64,000 nt of DNA, taken from NCBI GenBank assembly GCA_947498645.1, contig CANMKS010000001.1, positions 1,526,032-1,590,031 of the forward strand, written 5' to 3'. Below are positions 19,919-29,572 of this stretch, piece by piece. Each line of letters starts with the position of its first letter. The stretch's first letter is position 1. Under the pieces are notes generated by a model, which saw nothing but the letters and a program-made list of their open reading frames with translations, was not told the DNA's origin and ran no database searches. This DNA is from an uncultured Paracoccaceae bacterium (lineage in GTDB: Bacteria; Pseudomonadota; Alphaproteobacteria; Rhodobacterales; Rhodobacteraceae). Made by a program: the position numbers and the translations under genes.

Positions 19919-20418
19919 AACAACCCCTCTGGCGGGTCCGCAATAATGCGTCGGCTGGCCAGATCAACGGTTGGCACGGCGGCCTGCGTAAAGGGCAGCA
20001 ATACTGTGTCGGACGCACCCGGCACGATGATTTCCAGCAAGTCGCCCGCGCCGTGGTCCATGACGTTCTTGACCGTGCCAAGGGTCGCCCCGCCGGTGTC
20101 CAGTACGGTGAGGCCAATCAGATCGGTGTAGTAATATTCATCATCCGGCAGTGACGGCATCACATCGCGCGGGGCATAAAGGTTCACGTTGCGCAGAGCG
20201 TCGGCATCTTCTTTGGTCACAACGCCATCAATGTGCGCGGTAAACCCGTTCTTGAGCTGGCCCGTCAGCAGAACCTGGGCAAAGGCGCGCCCGTCTTCGG
20301 CATAAAGCGGGGTGTAATCTGCAATCGCTTGCGGGTCGGCGCAATAGGACTTCAGGCGCACTTCGCCCTGAACACCAAATGCGCCGCCAATGGCACCCAC
20401 GATTACACGATCAGTCAT
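19915..20418 (-). CDS. rimM: 16S rRNA processing protein RimM
   Basis: 167 aa; [36 protein letters not shown]. Confidence 0.95.
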   Translation of the reverse strand: MTDRVIVGAIGGAFGVQGEVRLKSYCADPQAIADYTPLYAEDGRAFAQVLLTGQLKNGFTAHIDGVVTKEDADALRNVNLYAPRDVMPSLPDDEYYYTDLIGLTVLDTGGATLGTVKNVMDHGAGDLLEIIVPGASDTVLLPFTQAAVPTVDLASRRIIADPPEGLF

Positions 20419-20564
20419 CAGTCAAACTCCGGTCCCACGCAAATATTTTCAACCCACAGTCCGCCACCGCCCTCGCAGATGCCCTGCTGGCCTTCGCGCT
20501 CAAACAGCATGCCTGCCACAAAGGCGAACATCACCAGAATAAGCGTGCGTAACAAGCGGAACAT
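20418..20564 (-). CDS. Small membrane protein, 48 aa, between rpsP and rimM (not in ORF track)
   Basis: [48 protein letters not shown]; one hydrophobic helix; TGA overlaps the rimM ATG (TGATG). Confidence 0.75.
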   Translation of the reverse strand: MFRLLRTLILVMFAFVAGMLFEREGQQGICEGGGGLWVENICVGPEFD

Positions 20565-20627
20565 GCATTGGTCCCAAATGGGGAATGAGTGTCGCCCTGG
20601 CGCTGGGCCGGGGCGACCTTTGCAGAT

Positions 20628-21044
20628 TTACTCTTCTGCTGCGGCTTCTTCAGCCACTTCTTCTGCGGGTGCTTCTTCCGCAGGTGCGTTTGCAGCTTCT
20701 TCAGCAGCAGCGGCTTTGGCAGCTTTTTCTTCAGCACGTGCCTGAGCAGCTTTGCCTGGTGTACCCTTCTTGGGGTTGCTGCGGTCTTTCTTGGGCAGTT
20801 CGCCGGCAGCTTCCAACATGCGCGATACACGGTCGGTTGGCTGTGCGCCTTCGCCCAACCAGTATTTCACGCGCTCCATGTTCATTTTCACGCGCTCTTC
20901 GCTGTCTTTTGGCAGCATGGGGTTATATGTGCCCAGCTTTTCGATGAAACGGCCATCGCGTGGCATACGGCTGTCGGCCGCCACGATTGCATAAAATGGA
21001 CGTTTCTTTGAGCCGCCACGGGCCAAACGGATTTTCATAGCCAT
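20628..21044 (-). CDS. rpsP: 30S ribosomal protein S16 with Ala/Glu-rich C-terminal extension
   Basis: [43 protein letters not shown]; acidic Ala/Glu tail. Confidence 0.97.
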   Translation of the reverse strand: MAMKIRLARGGSKKRPFYAIVAADSRMPRDGRFIEKLGTYNPMLPKDSEERVKMNMERVKYWLGEGAQPTDRVSRMLEAAGELPKKDRSNPKKGTPGKAAQARAEEKAAKAAAAEEAANAPAEEAPAEEVAEEAAAEE

Positions 21045-21084
21045 CAGATTTTCTCCTTAAAGATGGGGTCGAGGGCGCAGGCCC

Positions 21085-21381
21085 TCAGGATTGGTGTTGT
21101 TTGTGGTGTTGGATGACTTCCTGAATGATGAAGTTCAGGAATTTCTTGGCAAATTCCGGATCAAGATCGGCCCGGTTTGCAAGATCGGTAAGCCGCGCGA
21201 TCTGTCTTTCTTCACGCGCAGGGTCGGAGGGGGGCAGGTCGTGTTCGGCCTTTAGCCGCCCCACCGCCTGCGTATGTTTGAAGCGCTCGCCCAATGTGTA
21301 GACAAGGATGGCATCAAGCCGGTCGATGCTTTCGCGATGATCCTTCAGGATATCAGCGGCGCGGGTGGTGGCGTCAGTCAT
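21085..21381 (-). CDS. Chorismate mutase (AroQ class)
   Basis: 98 aa; HRESIDRLDAILVYTLGERFKHTQAVGRLKAEHDLPPSDPAREERQIARL. Confidence 0.9.
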   Translation of the reverse strand: MTDATTRAADILKDHRESIDRLDAILVYTLGERFKHTQAVGRLKAEHDLPPSDPAREERQIARLTDLANRADLDPEFAKKFLNFIIQEVIQHHKQHQS

Positions 21382-21944
21382 CGGGCGCTCCTATCTGGGG
21401 GGTAACGGAAAATGGCTACGCTGCTGTCGGCGGGATGCGTGCCGGACATCTGCGCGCCAAGGCGATTGGCGACACGGACAGAGGAATCATTGCCGTCAGC
21501 GATGTAGCTGACGAATTCTGTGCCGTAGATTTGGTGCCCAAGATCTCGCAGGGCGACTGCGGCTTCGGTGGCGTATCCGTGCCCTTCAGCCTCGGCGGTC
21601 AGTAGCCAGCCAAGCTCTGGCGCAGGGTCGCCAAATTCGTGTCCCAGCAAAACCAGACCCAGCACAGCATCATCATCTGATGCGCGACAAATGGTCAGCG
21701 CCCCATGCCCGCGGAGCACCCAACCCGCCACAAGTTGGTTGAAATCAAGCCACGCATCCTCTGCCGCCATCGGTCCTCCGATAAATGCGGCGCGGTCGGT
21801 GGTAAAAATCGGTTCCAGCGTTGCCCAATCGGAAAGGCGCGGCAGGCGCAACGTCAGCCGTTCGGTTTCAATCCGCGGTATAGCGGCCGTGATCGCAGCG
21901 ATTTGTTTTTTGCCGCCTTGCGGTGTCTGCGCCCAGGGTGTCAT
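21378..21944 (-). CDS. GNAT-family N-acetyltransferase (RimJ/RimL-like)
   Basis: IETERLTLRLPRLSDWATLEPIF; ELGWLLTAEAEGHGYATEAAVALRD. Confidence 0.85.
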   Translation of the reverse strand: MTPWAQTPQGGKKQIAAITAAIPRIETERLTLRLPRLSDWATLEPIFTTDRAAFIGGPMAAEDAWLDFNQLVAGWVLRGHGALTICRASDDDAVLGLVLLGHEFGDPAPELGWLLTAEAEGHGYATEAAVALRDLGHQIYGTEFVSYIADGNDSSVRVANRLGAQMSGTHPADSSVAIFRYPPDRSAR

Positions 21945-22441
21945 GCCTTACCCCGCATGTGGCGATAGACCAGCGTGCCTTTGTCTTCGGGCGCCTTTGC
22001 ATTGACGTCATGCACAGCGCCCAGCTTTTGCGCCACGCGGATCGAGGCCGCGTTGCGTTCACCAATGTAACTGACAATGCTGGGCAGATCTGTCGTAGCA
22101 AAGGTGTGGTTGATGATCGCGCGCCCGGCTTCCTCTGCCAGTCCCATGCCGGTGAAGCCATCATAGATGAACCAGCCACATTCGGGTTCCGGGAAATGTG
22201 GTGGATGCACGAGGCCAACACCACCGGCGAGCTTTCCATCCATCTCGATGGCCAAAGTGCCAAAACCATAAAGCGGCCACGTGGCCACATCATTGGTAAA
22301 CCATGTCCACGCCTGATTACGGTCGATGGGGCCATCCATATAGACAGCGCGGTCACTGGCCATGAAGGCGGCGTAGGTGTCGAAATCACCACGCAGATAG
22401 GGGCGCAGCGTCAGGCGTTTGGTGTGCAAGGTTGGGATCAT
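21941..22441 (-). CDS. GNAT-family N-acetyltransferase (RimJ/RimL-like)
   Basis: LHTKRLTLRPYLRGDFDTYAAFM; ECGWFIYDGFTGMGLAEEAGRAI; 4-bp overlaps with both neighbouring GNATs. Confidence 0.85.
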   Translation of the reverse strand: MIPTLHTKRLTLRPYLRGDFDTYAAFMASDRAVYMDGPIDRNQAWTWFTNDVATWPLYGFGTLAIEMDGKLAGGVGLVHPPHFPEPECGWFIYDGFTGMGLAEEAGRAIINHTFATTDLPSIVSYIGERNAASIRVAQKLGAVHDVNAKAPEDKGTLVYRHMRGKA

Positions 22442-22986
22442 GCAATCGCCCCCGCAGCTTGCCGTACCGCGCGCGGGTCGTTGTGTGCCAAGTGCCGAAA
22501 CACGATGCAGTTTTCGCCATCTACAACATCGCGGCGTTCCTCAACAGCGCCTAGCCGGGTCGCCAGCGCCAAGGATCGTGTGTTGTTGGGAGAGATCAAT
22601 GATATCAGCGGCTCAAGCCCCAGCGTGCCACCGGCCCATTCGCGCACTGCACAGGCGGCTTCAAACGCATAGGACCGCCCTTCAAAGCCATCAAACATAT
22701 GCCATGCCAGTTCAGGCTGCGGCCATTCGATGTGGTGCAACACACCGACACGCCCTGCGGCAATACCTGTTTCACGCTCGGTCACCGTAAAGAAGCCATA
22801 GCCGTGCCACTGCCAATGTCCGATGCCTGCGATAAAGCCGCGCCATGCATCACGTTCTGTACCCCGACCACCCACAGCCTCCATCCGCTCAGACCGGGTG
22901 ACCCATGCGGTGAAGGCCGCAAGGTCCCGTTTCTGCGGGCCGCGCAACACAAGGCGCGCCGTGGTGAGGGTGGGGGCGGGTGTCAT
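22438..22986 (-). CDS. GNAT-family N-acetyltransferase (RimJ/RimL-like)
   Basis: LTTARLVLRGPQKRDLAAFTAWV; ELAWHMFDGFEGRSYAFEAACAVREWA. Confidence 0.85.
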   Translation of the reverse strand: MTPAPTLTTARLVLRGPQKRDLAAFTAWVTRSERMEAVGGRGTERDAWRGFIAGIGHWQWHGYGFFTVTERETGIAAGRVGVLHHIEWPQPELAWHMFDGFEGRSYAFEAACAVREWAGGTLGLEPLISLISPNNTRSLALATRLGAVEERRDVVDGENCIVFRHLAHNDPRAVRQAAGAIA

Positions 22987-22989
22987 CGG

Positions 22990-24495
22990 TTACTTCTTTT
23001 TTCCGAAACCTGACAGGCCGGGTGGCAGTCCCGCACCACCGCCCAAACCGGGCAAACCACCGGGCGGCATCTTGCCTTGCAGCGCTTTGGCTGCTTCGGC
23101 CATCGCCTTGGGGTCGTTCATATCGGGCATCCCGCCGTCGGGCATTCCGCCGCCTTTGCCGAACATGCCCTTCATGGCCTGTTTCAACATGCCGCCCTTG
23201 CCCATCTTTTTCATCATATCGGCCATCTGGCGGTGTTGTTTGACCAGTTTGTTCAACTCGGACACTTCCAACCCGGCACCCTTTGCAACGCGCTTTTTGC
23301 GGCTTGCTGCCAGCAGGTCAGGGTTGGCCCGTTCTTTCTTGGTCATGGAGTTGATCAACGCGATTTGGCGTTTGAGGATGCTGTCATCCATGCCAGCGGC
23401 GGCCATCTGTTTGCCCATCTTGGCGGCGCCGGGCATCATTCCCATCATGCCTTCCATGCCGCCCATCTTCATCATCTGCTCGAGCTGCATCTTCAGGTCG
23501 TTCATGTTGAAGCGACCCTTTTGAAAGCGCTTCATCATGCGTTCGGCCTGTTCGGCCTCGATCGTTTCCTGCGCCTTTTCGACCAACGCAACAATGTCGC
23601 CCATGCCAAGGATGCGGCCCGCAATGCGATCCGGCTCGAACGTCTCAATCGCGTCCATCTTTTCGCCAAGACCGACAAAGCGAATGGGCTTGCCCGTGAT
23701 CGCGCGCATAGACAGAGCCGCACCACCGCGCCCGTCGCCGTCCATTCGCGTCAGGACCACGCCTGACACACCGATCTTGTCGTCGAATTCCTGGGCTACA
23801 TTCACCGCGTCCTGCCCGGTCAGACCATCAACCACCAGCAGTGTTTCGCGTGGGTTGGCGACGTCGCGCACGGCGGCGGCCTGCGCAATCAGTTCTGCGT
23901 CAATGTGCAAGCGACCCGCGGTGTCGAGCATATAGACGTCGTACCCACCAAGGCTGGCTTGGGTCTTGGCGCGTTTGGCAATCGCAACCGGGTCTTCGCC
24001 TTTGACAATGGGCAGGGTATCGACACCGATTTGCCCGCCCAAGATCGCCAACTGCTCCATCGCGGCAGGGCGGTTGGTATCAAGCGAGGCCATCAGCACA
24101 CGCTTGCCTTCGCGTTCTTTCAGACGTTTGGCCAGTTTGGCAGTGGTTGTCGTTTTGCCAGACCCTTGCAAACCCACCATCAGGATCGGGGCAGGTGGGT
24201 TGTCGATTTTCAGCGCGCCGGGGTCATCATCGCCGGTCAGGACATGCTGCAATTCATCATGCACAATCTTGACGACTTGCTGGCCGGGCGTGATTGACTT
24301 TGTGACGGCCTGGCCGGTTGCCTTGTCTTGCACGGCTTTGATGAAGTCGCGCGCAACAGGCAGCGATACATCAGCCTCAAGCAAGGCCACGCGCACCTCG
24401 CGCAGGGCCGTTTTGACGTCATCATCCGTCAGCGCACCTTGCTTGGTCAGCTTGTCAAAGACACCGGATAGGCGTTCGGATAGATTTTCAAACAT
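22990..24495 (-). CDS. ffh: Signal recognition particle protein
   Basis: MFENLSERLSGVFDKLTKQGALTDDDV; GLQGSGKTTTTAKLAKRL; LDTAGRLHID; Met/Gly-rich M domain. Start at ATG 24495. Confidence 0.97.
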   Translation of the reverse strand: MFENLSERLSGVFDKLTKQGALTDDDVKTALREVRVALLEADVSLPVARDFIKAVQDKATGQAVTKSITPGQQVVKIVHDELQHVLTGDDDPGALKIDNPPAPILMVGLQGSGKTTTTAKLAKRLKEREGKRVLMASLDTNRPAAMEQLAILGGQIGVDTLPIVKGEDPVAIAKRAKTQASLGGYDVYMLDTAGRLHIDAELIAQAAAVRDVANPRETLLVVDGLTGQDAVNVAQEFDDKIGVSGVVLTRMDGDGRGGAALSMRAITGKPIRFVGLGEKMDAIETFEPDRIAGRILGMGDIVALVEKAQETIEAEQAERMMKRFQKGRFNMNDLKMQLEQMMKMGGMEGMMGMMPGAAKMGKQMAAAGMDDSILKRQIALINSMTKKERANPDLLAASRKKRVAKGAGLEVSELNKLVKQHRQMADMMKKMGKGGMLKQAMKGMFGKGGGMPDGGMPDMNDPKAMAEAAKALQGKMPPGGLPGLGGGAGLPPGLSGFGKKK

Positions 24496-24870
24496 CGGCC
24501 AAGGCCCTCGTCTCGTTTTTGGTTGCCCTGCGTATATAGTGACGCAATGCAAAAAGCAGTAGCGCCCCCGTGGGCGCGACGCGCTGACGGAGGGCGATCC
24601 CCTGATATTTGGGGACCGGAAAGCTGATGCTATCCGGGTGTTGGCTGGCGTTTACGCCCGTAGCGCGGTTAAGTCAACCTACACAGGGTGAACCAGCAAT
24701 CGGTGGTGGCACGGCTGGCTGCGCCATCCACAATGCCAGAGGCATTGGTATGTAGGACGGTGGTTATGCGCGGGCCCCTGCGGTGGATGCTATCGGAAAT
24801 ACGGCCTTGCGCTGGCGAACGAAATATCCGAATTTTGTCGTCAAATGTTTGCAAATGCACAGGTGACCGC

Positions 24871-25749
24871 GTGGATAACTGGGATGAGATCAGAACGGCC
24901 TTTCAGGTGGCGCGGATGGGCACCGTCAGCGGTGCCGCTGATCAACTGGGCGTGCACCACGCCACGGTGATCCGCCACATTGATGCGCTGGAACAGCGTC
25001 TGGGGGCAAAACTGTTTCAGCGTCATGCGCGCGGGTACACGGCCACCGAGGCCGGCACCGATCTGTTGCAGGTCGCGCAGGCCACCGATGATCAGTTCAC
25101 GCAGTTGGCCGGGCGGATCAAGGGGCAGGGAGAAGGTGTGTCGGGCGACCTTGTTGTCACATCGCTGGCGACGGCGTCGTGCATGTTGACCCCGGTATTG
25201 GTGGCGTTTCAGGCCGAACACCCCGAGGTGCGGGTGCGCTACCGGACGGGTGACCGCGTGTTTCGGTTGGAATACGGCGAGGCCCATGTCGCAATCCGAG
25301 CGGGCACCATGCCCGAAGAGCCCGACAACGTGGTGCAGCCATTCATGCAGCAGCAGATGGCGCTGGTCGCCTCTGACGGTTACATCGCGCGACATGGTGC
25401 GCCAAAGGACGCGGCGGACTTCAAGAACCATTATTTCGTGACACATGACAGCGATAACAACCGTGCCCCCTTCAACCGTTGGCTGCGCGAGATGGTGTCG
25501 GAAGATCGCTTGACCTATCGCGCGACCGATAACCGCAATATGCAGGATGCCATCGTAGCCGGTGCCGGGATCGGGTTTGTTCTGGCGCAGGTCGCAAAGG
25601 CTGATCCCGCACTGACCGAGGTGATTGCACGCCAAGACGAATGGGCCGCACCGCTATGGATCGTGACCCATGTGGATTTGCACCGGACGACCAAAGTGCA
25701 AACCTTCCTGCGCTTTCTGAAAGATCGCATCAAGACGCTGGAGTGTTAA
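24871..25749 (+). CDS. LysR-family transcriptional regulator
   Basis: DNWDEIRTAFQVARMGTVSGAADQLGVHHATVIRHIDALEQRLGAKLFQRHARGYTATEAG; GTG 24871 preferred over ORF start 24688. Confidence 0.85.
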   Translation: MDNWDEIRTAFQVARMGTVSGAADQLGVHHATVIRHIDALEQRLGAKLFQRHARGYTATEAGTDLLQVAQATDDQFTQLAGRIKGQGEGVSGDLVVTSLATASCMLTPVLVAFQAEHPEVRVRYRTGDRVFRLEYGEAHVAIRAGTMPEEPDNVVQPFMQQQMALVASDGYIARHGAPKDAADFKNHYFVTHDSDNNRAPFNRWLREMVSEDRLTYRATDNRNMQDAIVAGAGIGFVLAQVAKADPALTEVIARQDEWAAPLWIVTHVDLHRTTKVQTFLRFLKDRIKTLEC

Positions 25750-26645
25750 TGACGCATGGCCGTGCCGGGCATCTGGCGATGCTCGTCTTTTCGATGCTGG
25801 TGGCGGGCTCGTTTGCGCTGGGGTCGCTGGCCGCCAACGAGATTGCGCCGACAGTGCTGAATGTTGTGCGGTTCTGGATTGCCACAGCGATTATGGGGAT
25901 GGTTGCGTTGGCCACAACCGGATTGCCCCGCAGTGCCGCCCAGGCGCCATGGCGTTACGTCGTGCTGGCGTCCTTTTTCACAACTTACTTTGTGCTGATG
26001 TTCGAAGGGTTGAAAACCGCCCCGCCGGTCAGCGCTGCGGCTGTGTTCACCCTGACGCCGATCCTGTCGGCGGGGTTTGGTTATATCCTGCTGCGACAAG
26101 TCGTGACACCACGGATCGCCCTTGCCTTGGTGATAGGGGCATTGGGTGCGATCTGGGTCATCTTTCGGGCCGATGTTGCCGCGATCCTGCGATTTGAGAT
26201 CGGGCAGGGCGAGATGATCTACTTCTGGGGCTGCGCTGCCCATGCGGTTTATACCCCGCTGGTACGCAAACTGAACCGGGGTGAAAGCGCGATTGTGTTC
26301 AGTTTTGGCGTTTTGCTGGCGGGGTCCATCCTGTTGACGTTCTGGGGCGGAAGAGAGGCAATCGCAACGGATTGGGCCAACCTGCCAATGATTGTCTGGC
26401 TGACAATCATCTACACAGCCGTTTTCGCTAGTGCTGCGACCTTTACCTTGCTGCAATTCGCAGCACTCCGACTGCCGAGTTCAAAGGTCATGGCGTATAC
26501 TTATCTGGTGCCAAGCTGGGTGCTGGTCTGGGAGATTGCGCTGGCTGGTGACACGGCGCCCGCCAAGGTGATCATCGGGCTCGCGTTGACGATATTTGCG
26601 CTTTTCCTCTTGTTGCGGAATGATGATGTAGCGCCAGCGACGTAG
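25749..26645 (+). CDS. DMT superfamily (EamA) transporter
   Basis: ATG 25749 overlaps the upstream stop (TAATG); multiple TM helices, EamA pattern. Confidence 0.85.
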   Translation: MTHGRAGHLAMLVFSMLVAGSFALGSLAANEIAPTVLNVVRFWIATAIMGMVALATTGLPRSAAQAPWRYVVLASFFTTYFVLMFEGLKTAPPVSAAAVFTLTPILSAGFGYILLRQVVTPRIALALVIGALGAIWVIFRADVAAILRFEIGQGEMIYFWGCAAHAVYTPLVRKLNRGESAIVFSFGVLLAGSILLTFWGGREAIATDWANLPMIVWLTIIYTAVFASAATFTLLQFAALRLPSSKVMAYTYLVPSWVLVWEIALAGDTAPAKVIIGLALTIFALFLLLRNDDVAPAT

Positions 26646-26704
26646 TTGAGTGGGAACCTATGGGCGCGCGCGGCGTTACTCTGTCACGAAACAAAGGAAA
26701 CATT

Positions 26705-26773
26705 ATGCGCAATATCATCTATCTTGTCGGACTTGTGGTTATCGTACTGGCTATCGTTCGCTTCGTGCTCTGA
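26705..26773 (+). CDS. 22-aa single-TM micropeptide (not in ORF track)
   Basis: aaaggaaacattATG; MRNIIYLVGLVVIVLAIVRFVL*; good SD spacing and almost entirely hydrophobic. Confidence 0.6.
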   Translation: MRNIIYLVGLVVIVLAIVRFVL

Positions 26774-26849
26774 CGTCATTCGCCACGACGCGGGCAGTGC
26801 GTGGTCAGACCACCACTGGCGAACTGAAAAACCTTGATTTGGGGCGCGT

Positions 26850-27182
26850 CTATTGCGCGCCCTCTTTGAGCTGTTGAGACAGGAAGCTTTCGAAGGCATC
26901 AAGATCAATTGCATCCATCTGGCCAAATGCCTGCATCCAAACCGAGGCTTCGCGCAATGCGTCAGGTTCCAGTTTGCACCATTTCACACGGCCGCGTTTT
27001 TCCTGCGAAATCAGACCAGCGGCGGTCAGTACGGCCAGATGTTTGGATATGGCGGCCAAAGATGTCTCAAACGGTTCGGCAACATCGGTGACGGCCATGT
27101 CATCTTCCAGCAGCATCGAAAGAATCGCGCGGCGTGTGGGATCGGCCAAAGCCGCGAAAATGATGTCGAGAGGGTGTGCCAT
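26850..27182 (-). CDS. ArsR-family transcriptional regulator
   Basis: MAHPLDIIFAALADPTRRAILSMLLEDDMAVTDVAEPFETSLAAISKHLAVLTAAGLI. Confidence 0.9.
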   Translation of the reverse strand: MAHPLDIIFAALADPTRRAILSMLLEDDMAVTDVAEPFETSLAAISKHLAVLTAAGLISQEKRGRVKWCKLEPDALREASVWMQAFGQMDAIDLDAFESFLSQQLKEGAQ

Positions 27183-27524
27183 CCTGCCAACGCTTAGCAA
27201 TCAATGACCTGTCACGCCAGTATTTCGTAACGCCGGGCGGTCGCCGGCATTTGACGCGGGGCTTGACGAAAATCTGAGATTGCCGACGTTGCAGGTTATC
27301 AGGTGTACCATCCGATCCGGTTCTTCATGTGAGTTATGTGGATGGGCATAGCGAGCGTGACTGGCCGCTGGACGAAAGCGCGACACTCTGGTCCGTCAGG
27401 CGATAGTCAACCAATAGGTTGAATATCGCAAATGCCGTTTCGCAGGTGAAACGGGGCGAAATCCTAGCGTGATACTGACATTAAGATATTGAAATTAAAC
27501 ACATAATCAAGGGTTAGCGTTTGC

Positions 27525-27553
27525 TTGACTCTGTTGTGGTCCCGCCATAGACC
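27525..27553 (+). promoter_or_regulatory. Possible sigma-70 promoter of the F0 ATP synthase operon
   Basis: TTGACT - 17 nt - TAGACC, 30 nt upstream of the first ORF (27583). Confidence 0.4.
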
Positions 27554-27582
27554 AACGGCAACTGACGGATGGGCCAAAACCG

Positions 27583-27915
27583 ATGTCTGAACGCGATGAT
27601 GCTGACCGCCTCAAGGCGCTTGAAGCGAAGATTGACGCGCTCAAAACGCCGGAAAAGGTAAAGGACCATTCAGAAGAGCACTATTCTCAGGCGCAACTGG
27701 CCTGGCGGATGGTGATAGAGCTTGTCGCCGGTCTTGGGATCGGCTTTGGCATTGGATACGGGCTGGATACCGCGTTTGGTACGATGCCGATTTTTCTGGT
27801 GCTGTTTATATTTTTTGGCCTCGCTGCTGGTGTTCTCACCATGATGCGGTCAGCCAAGGAAGTGCAGAAAAAGCAGCTAGAGGCTGCGGAGAAAGAGGGC
27901 GAAACACGTGGCTGA
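27583..27915 (+). CDS. atpI: ATP synthase-associated protein I / AtpZ-AtpI-like
   Basis: 110 aa, two TM helices ([44 protein letters not shown]) directly upstream of atpB. Confidence 0.85.
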   Translation: MSERDDADRLKALEAKIDALKTPEKVKDHSEEHYSQAQLAWRMVIELVAGLGIGFGIGYGLDTAFGTMPIFLVLFIFFGLAAGVLTMMRSAKEVQKKQLEAAEKEGETRG

Positions 27916-28657
27916 AGAAAAAGCAGAAGGTGGTCTGGTATTTCACCCGCTGGATCAGTTTATCGTCAAGCCACTGTTCGGTGACGGCCCTGTTCACTGG
28001 TATACACCGACGAATGTGACGCTGTGGATGGGCATTGCGCTGCTTGCCATCCTGGCAGTGTTCGTTCTGGGCAGTCGTGGCCGTGCGATTATCCCGACCC
28101 GGCTCCAGTCGATTGGTGAGCTGATCTACGGCTTTATCTACAAGATGGTTGAAGATGTGACCGGCAAAGATGGGGTGAAATACTTCCCCTACATCATGAC
28201 GCTGTTCCTGTTCATCCTGTTCGCCAACTACCTTGCCCTGATCCCGATGTCCTATAGCCCGACATCCATGATTGCGGTGACGGCGGTTCTGGGTTTCGGC
28301 GTGTTCATTTGCGTGACGATCCTTGGCTTTGTCAAAAACGGCGCGTCTTTCCTGGGTCTGTTCTGGATGTCAGATGCCCCGGCAATCCTGCGCCCGATCA
28401 TCGCGATTATCGAGGTAATTTCCTATTTCGTGCGCCCGGTCAGCCACTCTATTCGTTTGGCGGGCAACATCATGGCGGGCCACGCGGTTCTGAAAGTGTT
28501 CGCAGGCTTTGCCGCGCTGACACTGGTAAGCCCGGTCGCGATTTTCGGCATTGTCGCCATCTATGGGCTCGAGGTTCTTGTGGCCGGTATTCAGGCCTAT
28601 GTTTTCACTATTCTGACGTGTGTCTACCTGAAAGACGCGCTTCACCCCGCACACTAA
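27908..28657 (+). CDS. atpB: F0F1 ATP synthase subunit a
   Basis: [50 protein letters not shown]. Confidence 0.97.
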   Translation: MAEEKAEGGLVFHPLDQFIVKPLFGDGPVHWYTPTNVTLWMGIALLAILAVFVLGSRGRAIIPTRLQSIGELIYGFIYKMVEDVTGKDGVKYFPYIMTLFLFILFANYLALIPMSYSPTSMIAVTAVLGFGVFICVTILGFVKNGASFLGLFWMSDAPAILRPIIAIIEVISYFVRPVSHSIRLAGNIMAGHAVLKVFAGFAALTLVSPVAIFGIVAIYGLEVLVAGIQAYVFTILTCVYLKDALHPAH

Positions 28658-28660
28658 CGA

Positions 28661-28681
28661 CGTGGGTTTTACCCACCCTAC
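28661..28681. repeat. Short intergenic palindromic repeat, copy 2 (reverse orientation)
   Basis: CGTGGGTTTTACCCACCCTAC; reverse complement differs from copy 1 at one loop base. Confidence 0.7.
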
Positions 28682-28713
28682 TATCTAACTTCCAATCGTA
28701 AGGAGAAATACTC

Positions 28714-28938
28714 ATGGAAGGTCAACTCGCACACATCGGCGCAGGTCTCGCAGCTATCGGTTCCGGCGCTGCCGCAATCGGTGTTGGTACAGTTGCAGGC
28801 AACTACCTGGCTGGCGCATTGCGCAACCCATCTGCTGCTGCTGGTCAGACAGCAACATTGTTCATCGGTCTGGCATTCGCCGAAGCTCTGGGGATCTTTG
28901 CATTCCTCGTGTCGCTTCTGCTGATGTTCGCAGTCTAA
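28714..28938 (+). CDS. atpE: F0F1 ATP synthase subunit c
   Basis: 74 aa; [61 protein letters not shown]. Confidence 0.97.
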   Translation: MEGQLAHIGAGLAAIGSGAAAIGVGTVAGNYLAGALRNPSAAAGQTATLFIGLAFAEALGIFAFLVSLLLMFAV

Positions 28939-29020
28939 GAACACACCCATATCCTTACGGCTTGGTGGTCGCGGAACCCCGTGACCACCAAGTAAACACT
29001 CAAGGTATTCGGGGGCCATC

Positions 29021-29569
29021 ATGGCAACAGAAACAACAGACGCCGTCGCTGGTGCTTGCGTAGATGCAGGGGGTTCTGCCCTCGGTATGCCGCAGCTTTG
29101 TGCGGATTGGATGCCCAACCAGATTTTCTGGCTGGTTGTCACATTGATCGCAATTTTCTTTGTGATGTCACGCATCGCTTTGCCTCGCATTGGTGCGGTT
29201 CTGGCAGAACGGTCCGGCACGATCACAAATGATATTGCCGCAGCTGAAGAGCTGAAGAATAAGGCGGCAGAAGCTGAAGCGGCTTATGACCAGGCGCTTC
29301 TGGATGCCCGTGCGGAGGCGCAAAAGATCGTCGCCGAAGCCAAAGCAGAAATTCAGGCCGAGTTAGACGTGGAACTGCAGAAAGCAGACGCCGAGATCGC
29401 GGCCAAGACAGCCGAAAGCGAAGCAGCCATTGCCGAAATTCGCGAAGGCGCAAAGAAAAGCGTGACCGCCGTCGCCAAGGACACAGCCAAGGAATTGGTT
29501 GCCGCCATGGGTGGCAGTGCCGATGCCAAGACGATCACGGCTGCAATCAATGCGCGGATGAAAGGGTAA
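29021..29569 (+). CDS. F0F1 ATP synthase subunit b'
   Basis: [37 protein letters not shown] then long charged coiled coil; second b-type gene follows. Confidence 0.92.
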   Translation: MATETTDAVAGACVDAGGSALGMPQLCADWMPNQIFWLVVTLIAIFFVMSRIALPRIGAVLAERSGTITNDIAAAEELKNKAAEAEAAYDQALLDARAEAQKIVAEAKAEIQAELDVELQKADAEIAAKTAESEAAIAEIREGAKKSVTAVAKDTAKELVAAMGGSADAKTITAAINARMKG

Positions 29570-29572
29570 GAT

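Noticed and set aside
24553-24870. SRP (4.5S) RNA gene next to ffh
   Set aside because: The conserved GGUCAGGUCCGGAAGGAAGCAGC-type core is absent.
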